Of a stretch of 64,000 nucleotides of DNA, positions 1 through 8,381 are shown piece by piece; the stretch's first letter is position 1; the number at the start of each line of letters is the position of its first letter. The translations under genes were made by a program, and so were the position numbers. This DNA is from Janibacter indicus (GTDB lineage Bacteria > Actinomycetota > Actinomycetes > Actinomycetales > Dermatophilaceae): contig NZ_FWXN01000007.1 of NCBI RefSeq assembly GCF_900176385.1, forward strand, positions 124,001 through 188,000. Direction: 5' to 3'. The notes under the pieces are model-generated. The model ran no database searches, had not been told where the DNA came from, and was given only the letters and a program-made list of their open reading frames with translations.

Positions 1-437
1 GCCCTCCGCAGGACGTACCAGGACGGCCCCTGCCGGGTCATCGACTGCGCCGAGAGCCCGACCGGCTCGAAGCGCATCCGCAGCAGGGCCATGAGGCGAC
101 GGGAGACGCGGGCGCTGAGGTCGCCCTCGGCGTCCTGGGTGACGATGACCTCCTCGCGGGAGGTCAGCGAGCGCAGGGCCGTGGCGCGGCTGACCCGCTG
201 GGGGTGCTCACCGAGCCCCGGGTACCACTGCCCCACCGGCTCGACGGCCTCGATGCCACCCATGAGGACGACGAGCTCCTCGTCGGTCAGCGAGCCGAGG
301 TGGCTGGTGTCGGACGACTTCGCGTACTCGGCCAGAACCTCCTCGACGGCCTGAGCCGCCTCATCGGAGGCGATGATCGGTCGCAGGTCCGGCAGGTCGT
401 CGGCAGCGGGGGGCGTGTCGGTCGGCGTCGTCGTCAT
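1..437 (-). CDS. Partner protein of WXG-like module, copy 2 (partial, C-terminus off the left edge)
   Basis: Reading leftward from an ATG at 435-437 the frame is open to the window edge (145 codons). It shares the signature LGSLTDEELV followed by ALRSLTSR with the complete gene at 1541-2350, so the two are paralogs. A GAGG ribosome site sits about 7 nt before the ATG, and the start is 9 nt after the stop of the WXG-like gene at 447-1544, so it is the last visible gene of the operon. No signal peptide or membrane segment is visible. Size and position next to a WXG-type protein resemble EspG-like ESX chaperones, but I cannot see a decisive motif; function is unknown. Confidence 0.75.
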   Translation of the reverse strand, partial: MTTTPTDTPPAADDLPDLRPIIASDEAAQAVEEVLAEYAKSSDTSHLGSLTDEELVVLMGGIEAVEPVGQWYPGLGEHPQRVSRATALRSLTSREEVIVTQDAEGDLSARVSRRLMALLRMRFEPVGLSAQSMTRQGPSWYVLRR

Positions 438-446
438 GGGTCAACC

Positions 447-1544
447 TCACCACAGTCGGGGCATCGGGATGCCCGGGAAGGACGGCTTGGGCAGGCCGGG
501 CAGGCTCGGCAGACTCGGGAAGGTCGGCGTCGGGATCCCCGGCAGGTTGGGGATGGGCAGCTGCGGGACCGTCGGTGTGGGCGCGCCCGGCCAGTCCGGT
601 AGCCCGGGGACGGGGATCGTCGGCGGCGGGAACTGCGGCAGGGGCAGCGGCAACCCGGGCAGCGGGCTGTTGGGGTTGAGCGGGCCACCGATGAGCCCGT
701 TGTCCCAGGCCCACTTCGCCGCGGCGTCGATCTCGTCGTCGAACTCGCGGTAGATGCCGATGCCGATCGAGATCCCACCGAAGACGAGCGCCAACCCCCC
801 GAGCACGAGCCCGGCCGGCGCCCCGAGGATCGTGCCGGTCGCAAAGAGGGCCGCGATGCCCAGGCCACCGGCGATCGTGCCGGTGAGCCCCTGGAAGAAC
901 TGCAGCACCGAGTCCTTGGAGAAGCCCTCGGTGAACCAGCGGTAGATCGACTCGCCCATGTCCCACAGCCCGAGGATCGCCCCGAGGAAGGGGGTGACCT
1001 TGCCGAGGAGCTTGAGCGGAAGGGAGAGCCACTTGAGCCACTTGAGGTTCTTCAGCACCTGGAAGGCCTCGTCGGCCCAGGCGAGGGCATCGGCGAGGAG
1101 GGCCGGGATCGAGTAGGCGAAGCTGCGCAGGAAGTCCCACGCCCCCTTGAGCAGGTCGCCGATGACACCGAAGATGTCGGGGAAGGACGGCAGCTTCGGG
1201 AGGCCGGGCAAGCCCGGGAAGTCCGGGAGGCCCGGCAGCTTGGGCAGCTGTGGGCCCCCGGGACCGATGCCCGAGCCCTCGGAGGCACGGTCCTGGTCCT
1301 CGGCCTGGCGCGCGAGCTCCTCCCCCATGTCCCGCACCAGCTGCTCGGCGCGATCGAGCTGCGGCCGGGCACTGCCCCACTCGCGCGCGAACTGCTCGAC
1401 GTCGGGCCCCTGCCAGACGTCCTCGAGCACGCTCATCATCGCGCTGCCGCGCGCGGCGACGTCGCCGATCACGGAGCCCTGCGACCTGAGCTGGTCGGCG
1501 ATCGACCGGGCCCTGCCGGTCTCCATCCCCTCTGCGACGCTCAC
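447..1544 (-). CDS. WXG100-like N-terminal domain protein with hydrophobic core and proline-rich tail (copy 2)
   Basis: The product is about 365 aa. Residues 1-85 look like a WXG100-type helical hairpin with the turn motif VWQGPDVEQF (W-x-G). A short PxLPGLP stretch follows near residue 95. A mid-protein glycine/alanine-rich hydrophobic segment (TGTIAGGLGIAALFATG onward, about residues 222-260) could cross or insert in a membrane. The last 75 residues are a polyproline tail of P-x-LP units. I chose the GTG at 1542-1544: it overlaps the upstream stop as GTGA and has GGAGG 8 nt upstream; an in-frame GTG at 1557-1559 would bury that site. This looks like an export substrate of an ESX/type VII-like system, but no secretion ATPase is in view. 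The N-terminus is paralogous to 2365-3321. Confidence 0.75.
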   Translation of the reverse strand: MSVAEGMETGRARSIADQLRSQGSVIGDVAARGSAMMSVLEDVWQGPDVEQFAREWGSARPQLDRAEQLVRDMGEELARQAEDQDRASEGSGIGPGGPQLPKLPGLPDFPGLPGLPKLPSFPDIFGVIGDLLKGAWDFLRSFAYSIPALLADALAWADEAFQVLKNLKWLKWLSLPLKLLGKVTPFLGAILGLWDMGESIYRWFTEGFSKDSVLQFFQGLTGTIAGGLGIAALFATGTILGAPAGLVLGGLALVFGGISIGIGIYREFDDEIDAAAKWAWDNGLIGGPLNPNSPLPGLPLPLPQFPPPTIPVPGLPDWPGAPTPTVPQLPIPNLPGIPTPTFPSLPSLPGLPKPSFPGIPMPRLW

Positions 1545-2350
1545 TGGTCGGTCCTCCACGTGGTCCAGACGGCCCGCAGTTCGTCGGTGCTCGCCCCGGT
1601 GAAGTGCACCGAGCCGTCCTCCGCCGGGCGGCCGAGGGTCAGCGCACCATCGGCACCCACCGCCACGACGAGCCCGGTGGTCTCCCCTTCGGCACTGGTG
1701 AGCGTCACCTGCGCGACGTGCTCCTGCGCAGCGAGGACCTCGCGCACCGCGGCCGGGGCTTCGCCGTCGGCCGGCTGGACGAGGTCGACATCGCTCGGGG
1801 CGGCCCCGGCGCCCACACCCAGCGCGGCCGCGAAGGTGTTGATCTCCGTGTCGTCGAGCTCGAGCAGGTCGAAGGAGTGGAAGCCGTCCGCGCTCACGAG
1901 CTCACGCATCCACCCTGCTGAACCCTGGCGCAGGACGTAGAAGGCGGGGCCGGAGCCGACGACGGACTCGACGACGAGGCGAGCCGGCTCGAGGCGCAGG
2001 CGCAGCAGCCCCAGCAGTCGCTGCCCCACCCGGGGCGCGACCGTGCCCTCCTCGTCGGGGGCGAAGACGACCTCCCCACGAGAGGTCAGGGAGCGCAGCG
2101 CCGATGCCCGGACCGTCTGGGCCGTGGCGTCGTCGAGTCCGCTGAACCACCGGCCGAGCGGTGCCGCGGTCTCGACGTCGCCGAGGGCGGCCACCAGCTC
2201 CTCGTCGGTGAGCGACCCCAGGCGCAACGCCCCGGGCTCGGTCCGGCGGGCGGTGACGGCAGCCGCCGCCTCCCCCGCAGCCTCGGCCATGAGAGCGGAC
2301 CTCAGGTCGGGCAGCTCCACGGCATCCTGGGCGGTGGTCGTGTCGGTCAT
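1541..2350 (-). CDS. Partner protein of WXG-like module, copy 1
   Basis: A 269-aa soluble-looking, acidic alpha/beta-type protein of unrecognised family. It shares LGSLTDEEL (about residues 45-54), the W-F/Y-x-GL turn and ALRSLTSR (about 84-92) with the partial gene at the left edge. Starting from ATG 2348-2350 with a GAGGT ribosome site about 8 nt upstream, it lies 14 nt after the stop of 2365-3321 and overlaps the next gene by 4 nt, so it is translationally coupled to a WXG-like protein on each side. By position and size it may be a cytosolic chaperone or immunity-like partner of the proline-rich WXG protein; this is inference, and an EspG relationship is only a suggestion. Confidence 0.7.
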   Translation of the reverse strand: MTDTTTAQDAVELPDLRSALMAEAAGEAAAAVTARRTEPGALRLGSLTDEELVAALGDVETAAPLGRWFSGLDDATAQTVRASALRSLTSRGEVVFAPDEEGTVAPRVGQRLLGLLRLRLEPARLVVESVVGSGPAFYVLRQGSAGWMRELVSADGFHSFDLLELDDTEINTFAAALGVGAGAAPSDVDLVQPADGEAPAAVREVLAAQEHVAQVTLTSAEGETTGLVVAVGADGALTLGRPAEDGSVHFTGASTDELRAVWTTWRTDQ

Positions 2351-2364
2351 GACTGGCTACCTCG

Positions 2365-3321
2365 TCAGTTCTCGGGGAAGGGACGCTCGGGGAAGGGACG
2401 GTCCAGCGGGTGCGCGAAGGGACCACCCGGTGAGAAGGGGTCCGGGTCGAGCGGGTAGGGCATGGGGTCGACCGGGATCGGCGTCGGCACCGGGTTGTAG
2501 GGCCCCTTGGGGAAGTCCTCCGGCCACGGCATCGGCTCCGGCATCGGCACCGGGTTGAACGGCCCCTCCGGAAAGTCCTCCGGGAACGGCATGGGCATCG
2601 GCTCCGGCATCGGCACCGGGTTGAACGGCCCCTCCGGAAAGTCCTCCGGCAGCGGCAACGGCTCCGGCATCGGGACCGGGTTGTACGGCCCCTTGGGGAA
2701 GTCCTCCGGGATGGACGGCGGCGTGGGCAGCGGATCGGCCACCATGGTCGACGCGAAGGGCGAGGTGGCCATGATCGGCGGGACCGGCGGCGGCAGCTTC
2801 GGGCCGTCGTCGCCCCCGCCATCGGGGACGCGCTGGATGCGCGGCTCCGGGAGCGGCGGGACGGGCACGGGGCACCGCGGGATGGGCGGGAAGGGCCACG
2901 GCGGCAGCGGCAGCCGCGGGAAGGGCGGGATCGGCGGCACCGGGAAGGGCCACGGCGGCAGCGGCAGTCGGGGCAGCTTGGGCCACCGCGGCAGCGGCGG
3001 GAGCGGAGGGAGCGGGATCGGGAAGGGCAGGCGAGGCAGCCGCGGGCCGCCCTCACCCTCGGAGGCGCCCTCCTGGTCCTCGGCCTGCACCGCCAGGCCC
3101 TCGGCCATCTGGGAGAGCATCTGGCTGGCCCGCTCGATGGCCGGGCGCAGTCCGTCCCACGCCCGGGAGAACTGCTCCGTGTCGGAGCCCTCCCACGCGC
3201 CGTCGAGCACACGCATCAGCGCCGTGCCCTTGCCTCCCACGTCGCCGAGCGCCGAGCTCTGCGCCCGCAGCGCTCCCGCGACCTGCCGGACCCGGCCGGC
3301 ATCCATTCCCTCGCTGATCAT
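2365..3321 (-). CDS. WXG100-like N-terminal domain protein with extended proline-rich repeat tail (copy 1)
   Basis: The product is 318 aa. Residues 1-85 form a WXG100-like hairpin with AWEGSDTEQF at the turn and close similarity to 447-1544 (SEGMDAGR versus AEGMETGR; QAEDQEGASEG versus QAEDQDRASEG). The rest is almost entirely low-complexity: P-x-LP and W-P-x-LP units (about 92-155), then four copies of an EDFP-[KE]-GP-[YF]-NPVP unit (about 205-285). There is no hydrophobic segment, unlike the paralog. The ATG at 3319-3321 has AGGGGAG upstream. It is the first gene of the operon; 84 bp separate it from the dnaJ stop, so its promoter probably lies within or beyond dnaJ. A surface or secreted role is inferred, not shown. 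Confidence 0.75.
   Translation of the reverse strand: MISEGMDAGRVRQVAGALRAQSSALGDVGGKGTALMRVLDGAWEGSDTEQFSRAWDGLRPAIERASQMLSQMAEGLAVQAEDQEGASEGEGGPRLPRLPFPIPLPPLPPLPRWPKLPRLPLPPWPFPVPPIPPFPRLPLPPWPFPPIPRCPVPVPPLPEPRIQRVPDGGGDDGPKLPPPVPPIMATSPFASTMVADPLPTPPSIPEDFPKGPYNPVPMPEPLPLPEDFPEGPFNPVPMPEPMPMPFPEDFPEGPFNPVPMPEPMPWPEDFPKGPYNPVPTPIPVDPMPYPLDPDPFSPGGPFAHPLDRPFPERPFPEN
2490..2711 (-). repeat. Tandem repeats encoding EDFP-x-GP-x-NPVP units
   Basis: Four imperfect DNA repeats of about 60 bp inside the preceding gene encode EDFPKGPYNPVP, EDFPEGPFNPVP (twice) and EDFPKGPYNPVP, separated by PMPEP-rich linkers. The two central copies are nearly identical in DNA, which suggests recent duplication or slippage and possible copy-number variation between strains. 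Confidence 0.85.
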
Positions 3322-3405
3322 CGCCTACTCCCCTGGACGGTCTGTGTTGCGACGAACCTAGCGACGCAGCCGGGGTGACGACATGGGGAGGACTCCCCCC
3401 TCCGG

Positions 3406-4527
3406 TCAGCGCTTGAAGGCGTGCCGCAGCCGACCGACGAAGCCGGAGTCGACGTCGTCGAGCTCGCCATCGGGCTGCTCCTCGTCGCGCACGGCCGCGA
3501 GCTCCCGCAGCAGACGCTCCTGCTCCGCGTCGAGCTTGGTCGGGGTGCGCACGTCGACGTGGATGACGAGGTCACCGCGGCCCTCGCGCCGCAGGTGCGT
3601 GACGCCGAGGCCGGGCAGGACGATCGTGTCGCCGGGCTGGGTGCCCCGCTTGATGGTGATCTCCTGCTCGCCGTCGAGGGTGGCGAAGCTCATCGTCACC
3701 CCGAGCGCCGCCGCGGTCATCGGCACCGCGACGGACGCGTGCAGGTCGTCACCGCGCCGGGTGAAGGTCTCGTGGTCACGCACCCGCAGCTCGACGTAGA
3801 GGTCACCGGCCGGCCCGCCACCGGGACCGACCTCCCCTTCGCCCTCGAGGTGGATGCGGGTGCCGCTGTCGACGCCGGCGGGGATGCGCACGGTCATCGT
3901 GCGGCGGTTGCGCACCCGGCCCTGGCCGGAGCACTCGTGGCAGGGGTTGGGGATGACCTCGCCGAAGCCCTGGCAGGTCGGGCACGGGCGGCTGGTCATC
4001 ACCTGACCCAGGAAGGAGCGCTGCACCTGCTGGACCTCGCCGCGGCCGGCGCAGGTCTCGCACGTGCGGCGGCCGGTGCCCGGCTGGGCGCCGTCGCCGG
4101 AGCAGGTGCCGCAGACGACGGCGGTGTCGATGGTCAGCTCCTCCTGACCGCCGAAGACCGCGGTCGCGAGGTCGAGCTCGAGCCCCACGAGACCGTCCTG
4201 CCCGCGCGCCGAGCGCGAGCGGGGGCCGCGGCCGGCGCCGCCGGCCGCCTGCCCGAAGAACTGCTCCATGATGTCGCTGAAGGTGAAGCCGGCGCCGAAG
4301 CCGTCGTGGGCACCGCCGTAGGGGTCGCCGCCCATGTCGTACTGGCGGCGCTTCGTCTCGTCGGAGAGGACGTCGTAGGCCTGCGAGACCCGCTTGAACT
4401 GCTCCTCGGCCTCGGGGCCGGGGTTGACGTCGGGGTGCAGGGTGCGGGCGAGCTTGCGGTAGGCCCGCTTGATCTCCTCGGGCGTCGCCTCACGGCTGAC
4501 GCCCAAGTCCTCGTAGTAGTCGTTCAC
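3406..4527 (-). CDS. dnaJ: Chaperone protein DnaJ (hrcA-linked copy)
   Basis: A 373-aa type I Hsp40 co-chaperone that delivers unfolded clients to DnaK and stimulates its ATPase. The J domain (residues 1-70) contains the essential HPD in [12 protein letters not shown]. The linker is short and glycine-poor compared with a typical G/F region. Four zinc-binding CxxCxGxG repeats are all intact ([32 protein letters not shown]), followed by the C-terminal substrate-binding domains. The GTG start ([11 protein letters not shown]) at 4525-4527 is fixed by the conserved J-domain N-terminus. It follows hrcA by 56 bp and should be co-transcribed from the CIRCE-controlled promoter. Usual downstream partners (rsmE, phoH, ybeY) are replaced here by the WXG-like operon. 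Confidence 0.97.
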   Translation of the reverse strand: MNDYYEDLGVSREATPEEIKRAYRKLARTLHPDVNPGPEAEEQFKRVSQAYDVLSDETKRRQYDMGGDPYGGAHDGFGAGFTFSDIMEQFFGQAAGGAGRGPRSRSARGQDGLVGLELDLATAVFGGQEELTIDTAVVCGTCSGDGAQPGTGRRTCETCAGRGEVQQVQRSFLGQVMTSRPCPTCQGFGEVIPNPCHECSGQGRVRNRRTMTVRIPAGVDSGTRIHLEGEGEVGPGGGPAGDLYVELRVRDHETFTRRGDDLHASVAVPMTAAALGVTMSFATLDGEQEITIKRGTQPGDTIVLPGLGVTHLRREGRGDLVIHVDVRTPTKLDAEQERLLRELAAVRDEEQPDGELDDVDSGFVGRLRHAFKR

Positions 4528-4583
4528 GCGTGACGTCCTCGTGGGTCGTGGGTCGGTCTGGTCAGGTGCGGAGCGGACGCCGG

Positions 4584-5618
4584 TCAGGCATCCACGATCC
4601 GCGAGAGATAGGTGGCGACGGCACGCACCTGTGCCATCGTCGCCGGGTAGTCCATGCGGGTCGGGCCGAGCACGCCGACGGCACCGACCTGCTCGTCGCC
4701 CGCGCCGTAGCCGGAGGTGACGAGCGAGGTCCCCTGCAGCCCGGTCACGGGATTTTCGGAGCCGATGCGCACGGACACGCCGGGCGCCTCCTGATCGGCC
4801 TCGACGCTGAGCAGCTTGAGCAGCACGACGTGCTGCTCGAGGGCGTCGAGCACCGGCTCGAGGGTCATCGGGAAGTCGCTCGAGCTGCGCGCGAGGTTGG
4901 CCGTGCCGGCCAGGGTGACCTTGGTCGCCCGCTCCTCGGCCAGTGCCGCCTCGACGACACCGATGACCCCGGCGGTGAGGGCGTCCTCGGTCTCGACGTC
5001 CTCGTCGTGCAGGGTGCGCAGCGACTCCAGCGCCTCGGCGAGGCGGCGGTCGCGGGTGGCGGCGTTGACCCGGCCGCGTGCGCTGGCCAGGGCATCGGCG
5101 CCCTGGGGAGCCAGGTAGTCGACCCCCGTGGGCACCACGCGCTGCTCGACGCGGCCGGTGCCCATGATGACGACGACCATGAGCCGGGTCTCGCTCATCG
5201 GCACCAGCTCGATGTGCTTGACCGTGCTGCGGGTGAGCGAGGGGTACTGCACGACCGCGACCTGCCGGGTCAGCGTCGACAGCAGACGGACCGTGCGGTC
5301 GAGGACGACGTCGAGGTCGTCGGCACCCTCGAGGTAGTCGGTGATCGCCGCGCGCTCCCCCCGGGACATGGGGCGGATCGCCTGCAGCCGGTCGACGAAG
5401 AGCCGGTAGCCGGCATCGGTCGGGATGCGCCCCGCAGAGGTGTGTGGGGCGATGATGAGCCCCTCGTCCTCGAGCGCGGCCATGTCGTTGCGCACGGTCG
5501 CGGCCGAGACGTTGAGCTGGTGGCGGTCGAGCAGCGCCTTGGAGCCGACCGGCTCCGACGTCTGGACGTAGTCCTCGACGATGGCGCTGAGCACGGCCAT
5601 GCGGCGCTCCTGGCTCAT
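4584..5618 (-). CDS. hrcA: Heat-inducible transcription repressor HrcA
   Basis: A 344-aa repressor that binds CIRCE operators and silences chaperone genes until heat shock. The N-terminal winged helix (residues 1-75) contains the diagnostic [19 protein letters not shown] recognition helix and [15 protein letters not shown] wing. The remainder matches the HrcA effector/dimerisation domain. The ATG at 5616-5618 lies 5 nt after a strong GGAGG. A CIRCE inverted repeat at 5652-5678, about 34 bp upstream, indicates autoregulation together with dnaJ. The C-terminus ([14 protein letters not shown]) is intact. Confidence 0.97.
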   Translation of the reverse strand: MSQERRMAVLSAIVEDYVQTSEPVGSKALLDRHQLNVSAATVRNDMAALEDEGLIIAPHTSAGRIPTDAGYRLFVDRLQAIRPMSRGERAAITDYLEGADDLDVVLDRTVRLLSTLTRQVAVVQYPSLTRSTVKHIELVPMSETRLMVVVIMGTGRVEQRVVPTGVDYLAPQGADALASARGRVNAATRDRRLAEALESLRTLHDEDVETEDALTAGVIGVVEAALAEERATKVTLAGTANLARSSSDFPMTLEPVLDALEQHVVLLKLLSVEADQEAPGVSVRIGSENPVTGLQGTSLVTSGYGAGDEQVGAVGVLGPTRMDYPATMAQVRAVATYLSRIVDA

Positions 5619-5651
5619 GCTGACCTCCTTCGACACCCACGAACGGGACCG

Positions 5652-5678
5652 CTGGCACTCGGTCCACCTGAGTGCCAA
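5652..5678 (-). promoter_or_regulatory. CIRCE operator upstream of hrcA-dnaJ
   Basis: Arms TGGCACTC (5653-5660) and GAGTGCCA (5670-5677) are perfectly complementary and separated by 9 nt. This is the CIRCE layout (GCACTC-N9-GAGTGC core) bound by HrcA, located just upstream of the hrcA start. Confidence 0.95.
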
Positions 5679-5759
5679 GTCTACGACCGGGGCGGCCATT
5701 CCCCGGAATCCGGCGTGCCGACGCCGCGAGTGACCTCCCTTCGGCCTACCGTCCGTGCC

Positions 5760-6641
5760 GTGAGCGATCGATACGGCATGGACGTCCTCTCCGGCGACTG
5801 GAAGTCGAAGGGCCGGCTGGCCCGACCGACCTCGCGGGCGATGGAGGCCGCGCCGGGCACCGTCGTCGAGGACGTCGAGACCGGCTGGGTCGGCGCCGTG
5901 GTCGCCGTGGAGAAGGCGGGCGGCGTCCACGTCGTCCACCTCGAGGACCGGCGGGGCAAGGTCAAGGCCTTCCCGCTCGGTCCGGGCTTCCTCGTCGACG
6001 GCGCCCCGGTCTCGCTCACCGCGCCGAAGGGGGCCCAGCGCGCGGCCCTCGCAGCCGCCGAGAAGCAGGCCTCCCGCACTACGAGCGGGTCCGTCGCCGT
6101 GCACGACGCCAAGGCCCGGGTCGCCATCGGGTCCCGGATCTTCGTCGAGGGCCGCCACGACGCCGAGCTCGTCGAAAAGGTCTGGGGCCACGACCTGCGG
6201 GTCGAGGGCGTCGTCGTCGAGATGCTCGACGGCGTCGACGACCTCGCGGCCGCGATCCGCGACTTCGCCCCCGGCCGCGGTCGGCGGATGGGGGTCCTCG
6301 TCGACCACCTCGTGCCGGGCAGCAAGGAGTCGCGCATCGTCGCCGAGGCCAACAAGGTCGCGCCCGAGCACGTGCTCGTCCTCGGGCACCCCTACGTCGA
6401 CGTGTGGCAGTCGGTGCGCCCGCAGCGCCTCGGCATGGAGGTCTGGCCGACGATCCCCCGCTCGATGGAGTGGAAGCGCGGGATCTGCGCCCACCTCGGC
6501 TGGCCCCACGACTCCCAGGCCGACATCGCCCGCGCCTGGAAGCAGATCCTGGGCACCGTCCGCAGCTATGCCGACCTCGAGCCCGCCCTCCTCGGGCGCG
6601 TCGAGGAGCTCATCGACTTCGTCACGGCGCCCGAGGGCTGA
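5760..6641 (+). CDS. DUF3097 family protein
   Basis: A 293-aa actinobacterial protein of the DUF3097 family, a usual neighbour of hrcA and hemW. The start is taken as GTG 5760-5762 (VSDRYGMDVLSGDW), matching the conserved RYG-DVL N-terminus of the family; an ATG six codons later is possible. The first half is a small beta-rich domain. The second half contains IFVEGRHDAELVEKVWG followed by VLVDHLVPGSKESRI, an arrangement of acidic residues that resembles a TOPRIM nucleotidyl-transfer/nuclease fold as in RNase M5, but the match is by eye only. It is transcribed divergently from hrcA and convergently with the gene at 6906. Function is unknown. Confidence 0.85.
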   Translation: MSDRYGMDVLSGDWKSKGRLARPTSRAMEAAPGTVVEDVETGWVGAVVAVEKAGGVHVVHLEDRRGKVKAFPLGPGFLVDGAPVSLTAPKGAQRAALAAAEKQASRTTSGSVAVHDAKARVAIGSRIFVEGRHDAELVEKVWGHDLRVEGVVVEMLDGVDDLAAAIRDFAPGRGRRMGVLVDHLVPGSKESRIVAEANKVAPEHVLVLGHPYVDVWQSVRPQRLGMEVWPTIPRSMEWKRGICAHLGWPHDSQADIARAWKQILGTVRSYADLEPALLGRVEELIDFVTAPEG

Positions 6642-6736
6642 TCCTCCCCGCTCCCTGAGGAGGTCGCCCGCGGCCGTCTCGAAGGGTTGCCCCGACGCCC
6701 GTCCGGCCGGACCGATTGACCGGGAAGATCGGATCC

Positions 6737-6794
6737 GGCCGGGAAAGCTGCTGGTGACCGCGAAATTGCGCGGTCACCAGCAGCTTTCCCGGCC
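6737..6794. terminator. 26-bp perfect inverted repeat, likely bidirectional terminator
   Basis: Arms 6737-6762 and 6769-6794 are perfect reverse complements of 26 bp around a 6-nt loop (AAATTG). It lies in the 264-bp gap between two convergent genes (stops at 6641 and 6906), where a bidirectional terminator is expected. There is no T-tract, usual for actinobacteria. The arm length is exceptional and a partial further copy of TTTCCCGGCC lies just outside, so a REP-like element is an alternative. I see no gene in the rest of this gap. Confidence 0.65.
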
Positions 6795-6905
6795 ACGAGC
6801 GGATTTCCCGGCCACGGGCTGAGCGCGTCGGCACCGGACCGCAGGCGAAGGGGGATGCCGGCGCAGATCCAGCCGACGTCACGCACGACGACGGCCGCCG
6901 AGGGG

Positions 6906-7661
6906 TCAGTCCTTCGGGCCGCCTGCGACGTAGATGACCTGGCCGGACACGAAGCCGGCCTCCTCGGACAGGAGGAAGGACGCGGTGGCGGCGATGTCCT
7001 CGGGCTGGCCGACGCGGCCGACCGGGGTCTCCTTGGCCGCGTGGGCGAGGAAGTCCTCGAAGGGCACACCGATGCGCTCTGCGGTCGCGGCCGTCATGTC
7101 GGTCTGGATGAAGCCGGGGGCGATCGCATTGGCCGTCACGCCGAACTTGCCGAGCTCGATCGCCAGGGTCTTGGTGAAGCCCTGCATGCCGGCCTTGGCG
7201 GCCGAGTAGTTGGTCTGGCCGCGGTTGCCCAGGGCAGAGGTCGAGCTGAGGTTGACGATGCGACCGTACTTTTCCGCGGTCATGTGCGCCTGGGCGGCCT
7301 TGGTCATGAGGAAGGCGCCCCGCAGGTGGACCGCCATGACCAAGTCCCAGTCGTCGACGCTCATCTTGAAGAGCATGTTGTCGCGGATGATGCCGGCGTT
7401 GTTGACGAGCAGCGTCGGGGCACCGAGCTCCTCGGCCACGCGAGCGACGCCCGCCTCGACCTGCTCGGCGTCGGAGACGTCGACGCCCACGGCCAGGGCG
7501 GTCCCGCCCCCTTCGGTGATCTCGTCGACGACCGCCTGGCAAGCGGACTCGTCGAGGTCGAGCACGGCGACGTGGTGGCCGTCGGTGGCGAGGCGAAGGG
7601 CGATGGCCCGGCCGATCCCGCGGGCGGCTCCGGTGACGATGGCGGTGCGAGTCGTGGTCAT
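6906..7661 (-). CDS. SDR-family 3-oxoacyl-ACP / acetoacetyl-CoA reductase (FabG-like)
   Basis: A 251-aa classical short-chain dehydrogenase. The cofactor motif TGAARGIG lies near residue 9, NNAG near 86, catalytic Ser in NLSSTSALG, and YxxxK as YSAAK, followed by the PG motif IAPGFIQTDM. These features and the C-terminus SGQVIYVAGG match FabG/PhaB-type NAD(P)H reductases acting on beta-ketoacyl thioesters. The ATG at 7659-7661 gives the usual MTTTRTAIVTG start; an ATG three codons upstream (MGRM) is also possible and neither has a strong ribosome site. No fatty-acid synthesis genes are adjacent, so the exact substrate is open. Confidence 0.85.
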   Translation of the reverse strand: MTTTRTAIVTGAARGIGRAIALRLATDGHHVAVLDLDESACQAVVDEITEGGGTALAVGVDVSDAEQVEAGVARVAEELGAPTLLVNNAGIIRDNMLFKMSVDDWDLVMAVHLRGAFLMTKAAQAHMTAEKYGRIVNLSSTSALGNRGQTNYSAAKAGMQGFTKTLAIELGKFGVTANAIAPGFIQTDMTAATAERIGVPFEDFLAHAAKETPVGRVGQPEDIAATASFLLSEEAGFVSGQVIYVAGGPKD

Positions 7662-7730
7662 GCGGCCCATCGTGCGCCATCGGGTAAGCGCTCGCACACC
7701 TGAGTCCGCGGAGCGGTCATCGAGGCAGGG

Positions 7731-8381
7731 TCAGCGGCGGTGCACCCGGCTCGGGCGCCACGTCGCCTCGGTCGGCAGCATCCACCCACGCCGTCGAGCG
7801 AGGTCGCACACGCCGCCGCCGATGAGCAGTGCGCCCAACGAGGCGAGCGGATCAGCGGTCACCAGCTCGAGCAGGACGAAGGAGGCGCCGCCGGCGAAGG
7901 CCGCGGTCGCGTAGAGCTCGGAGCGCTGCAGGATCGCGGGCACGCTGCCGAGCATGACGTCGCGCACGACTCCTCCCCCGCACGCGGTGAGCACGCCGAG
8001 CAGGATCGCCGGGAGCCAGTGGATGTCGAGCAGCAGCGCCTTCTGGGTGCCGACGACGGCCCAGGTGCCGAGCGCCACGGCGTCCACCCAGGGGAAGACC
8101 TGCCGCCAGCGGCGCCCTTCGAGCGGGACGAGGAAGGCGATGCCCGCCGCGACGAGGGCCACGGTGAGGTAGCGCAGGTCGGTCAGCGCGACGGGCTGGA
8201 CGTCGAGGAGCACGTCACGGATCGCGCCGCCCCCCAAAGCGGAGATGATCGCCAGCACCGAGAATCCGACCGGGTCGAGCTGGTGGCGGCGGGCGACGGC
8301 CCCACCCAGCAGACCGTTGGCGAAGACGCCGAGCAGGTCGAAGGCCGCGATGAGGTCAGGGATCTGCGGGACGTCAGGCAC
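7731..8381 (-). CDS. TRIC/YadS-type trimeric cation channel family protein
   Basis: A 216-aa integral membrane protein with about seven hydrophobic segments arranged as two similar halves. Each half carries the glycine-rich signature of the UPF0126/TRIC family (GGGAIRDVLL and GGGVVRDVML). The family forms trimeric monovalent-cation channels; substrate here is unproven. GTG at 8379-8381 (VPDVPQIPDL) is chosen: it overlaps the hemW stop by 8 nt and is preceded by GGGGAG. It is therefore co-translated with hemW. Confidence 0.85.
   Translation of the reverse strand: MPDVPQIPDLIAAFDLLGVFANGLLGGAVARRHQLDPVGFSVLAIISALGGGAIRDVLLDVQPVALTDLRYLTVALVAAGIAFLVPLEGRRWRQVFPWVDAVALGTWAVVGTQKALLLDIHWLPAILLGVLTACGGGVVRDVMLGSVPAILQRSELYATAAFAGGASFVLLELVTADPLASLGALLIGGGVCDLARRRGWMLPTEATWRPSRVHRR

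Noticed and set aside
1541-2350. Naming the WXG partner EspG
   Set aside because: Only length and position resemble EspG; no specific motif can be confirmed by eye.
3406-6509. Very long N-terminal extensions of dnaJ, hrcA and DUF3097 frames
   Set aside because: Conserved N-termini (J domain, HrcA winged helix, RYG-DVL) and ribosome sites fix internal starts; the extensions are antisense overlap.
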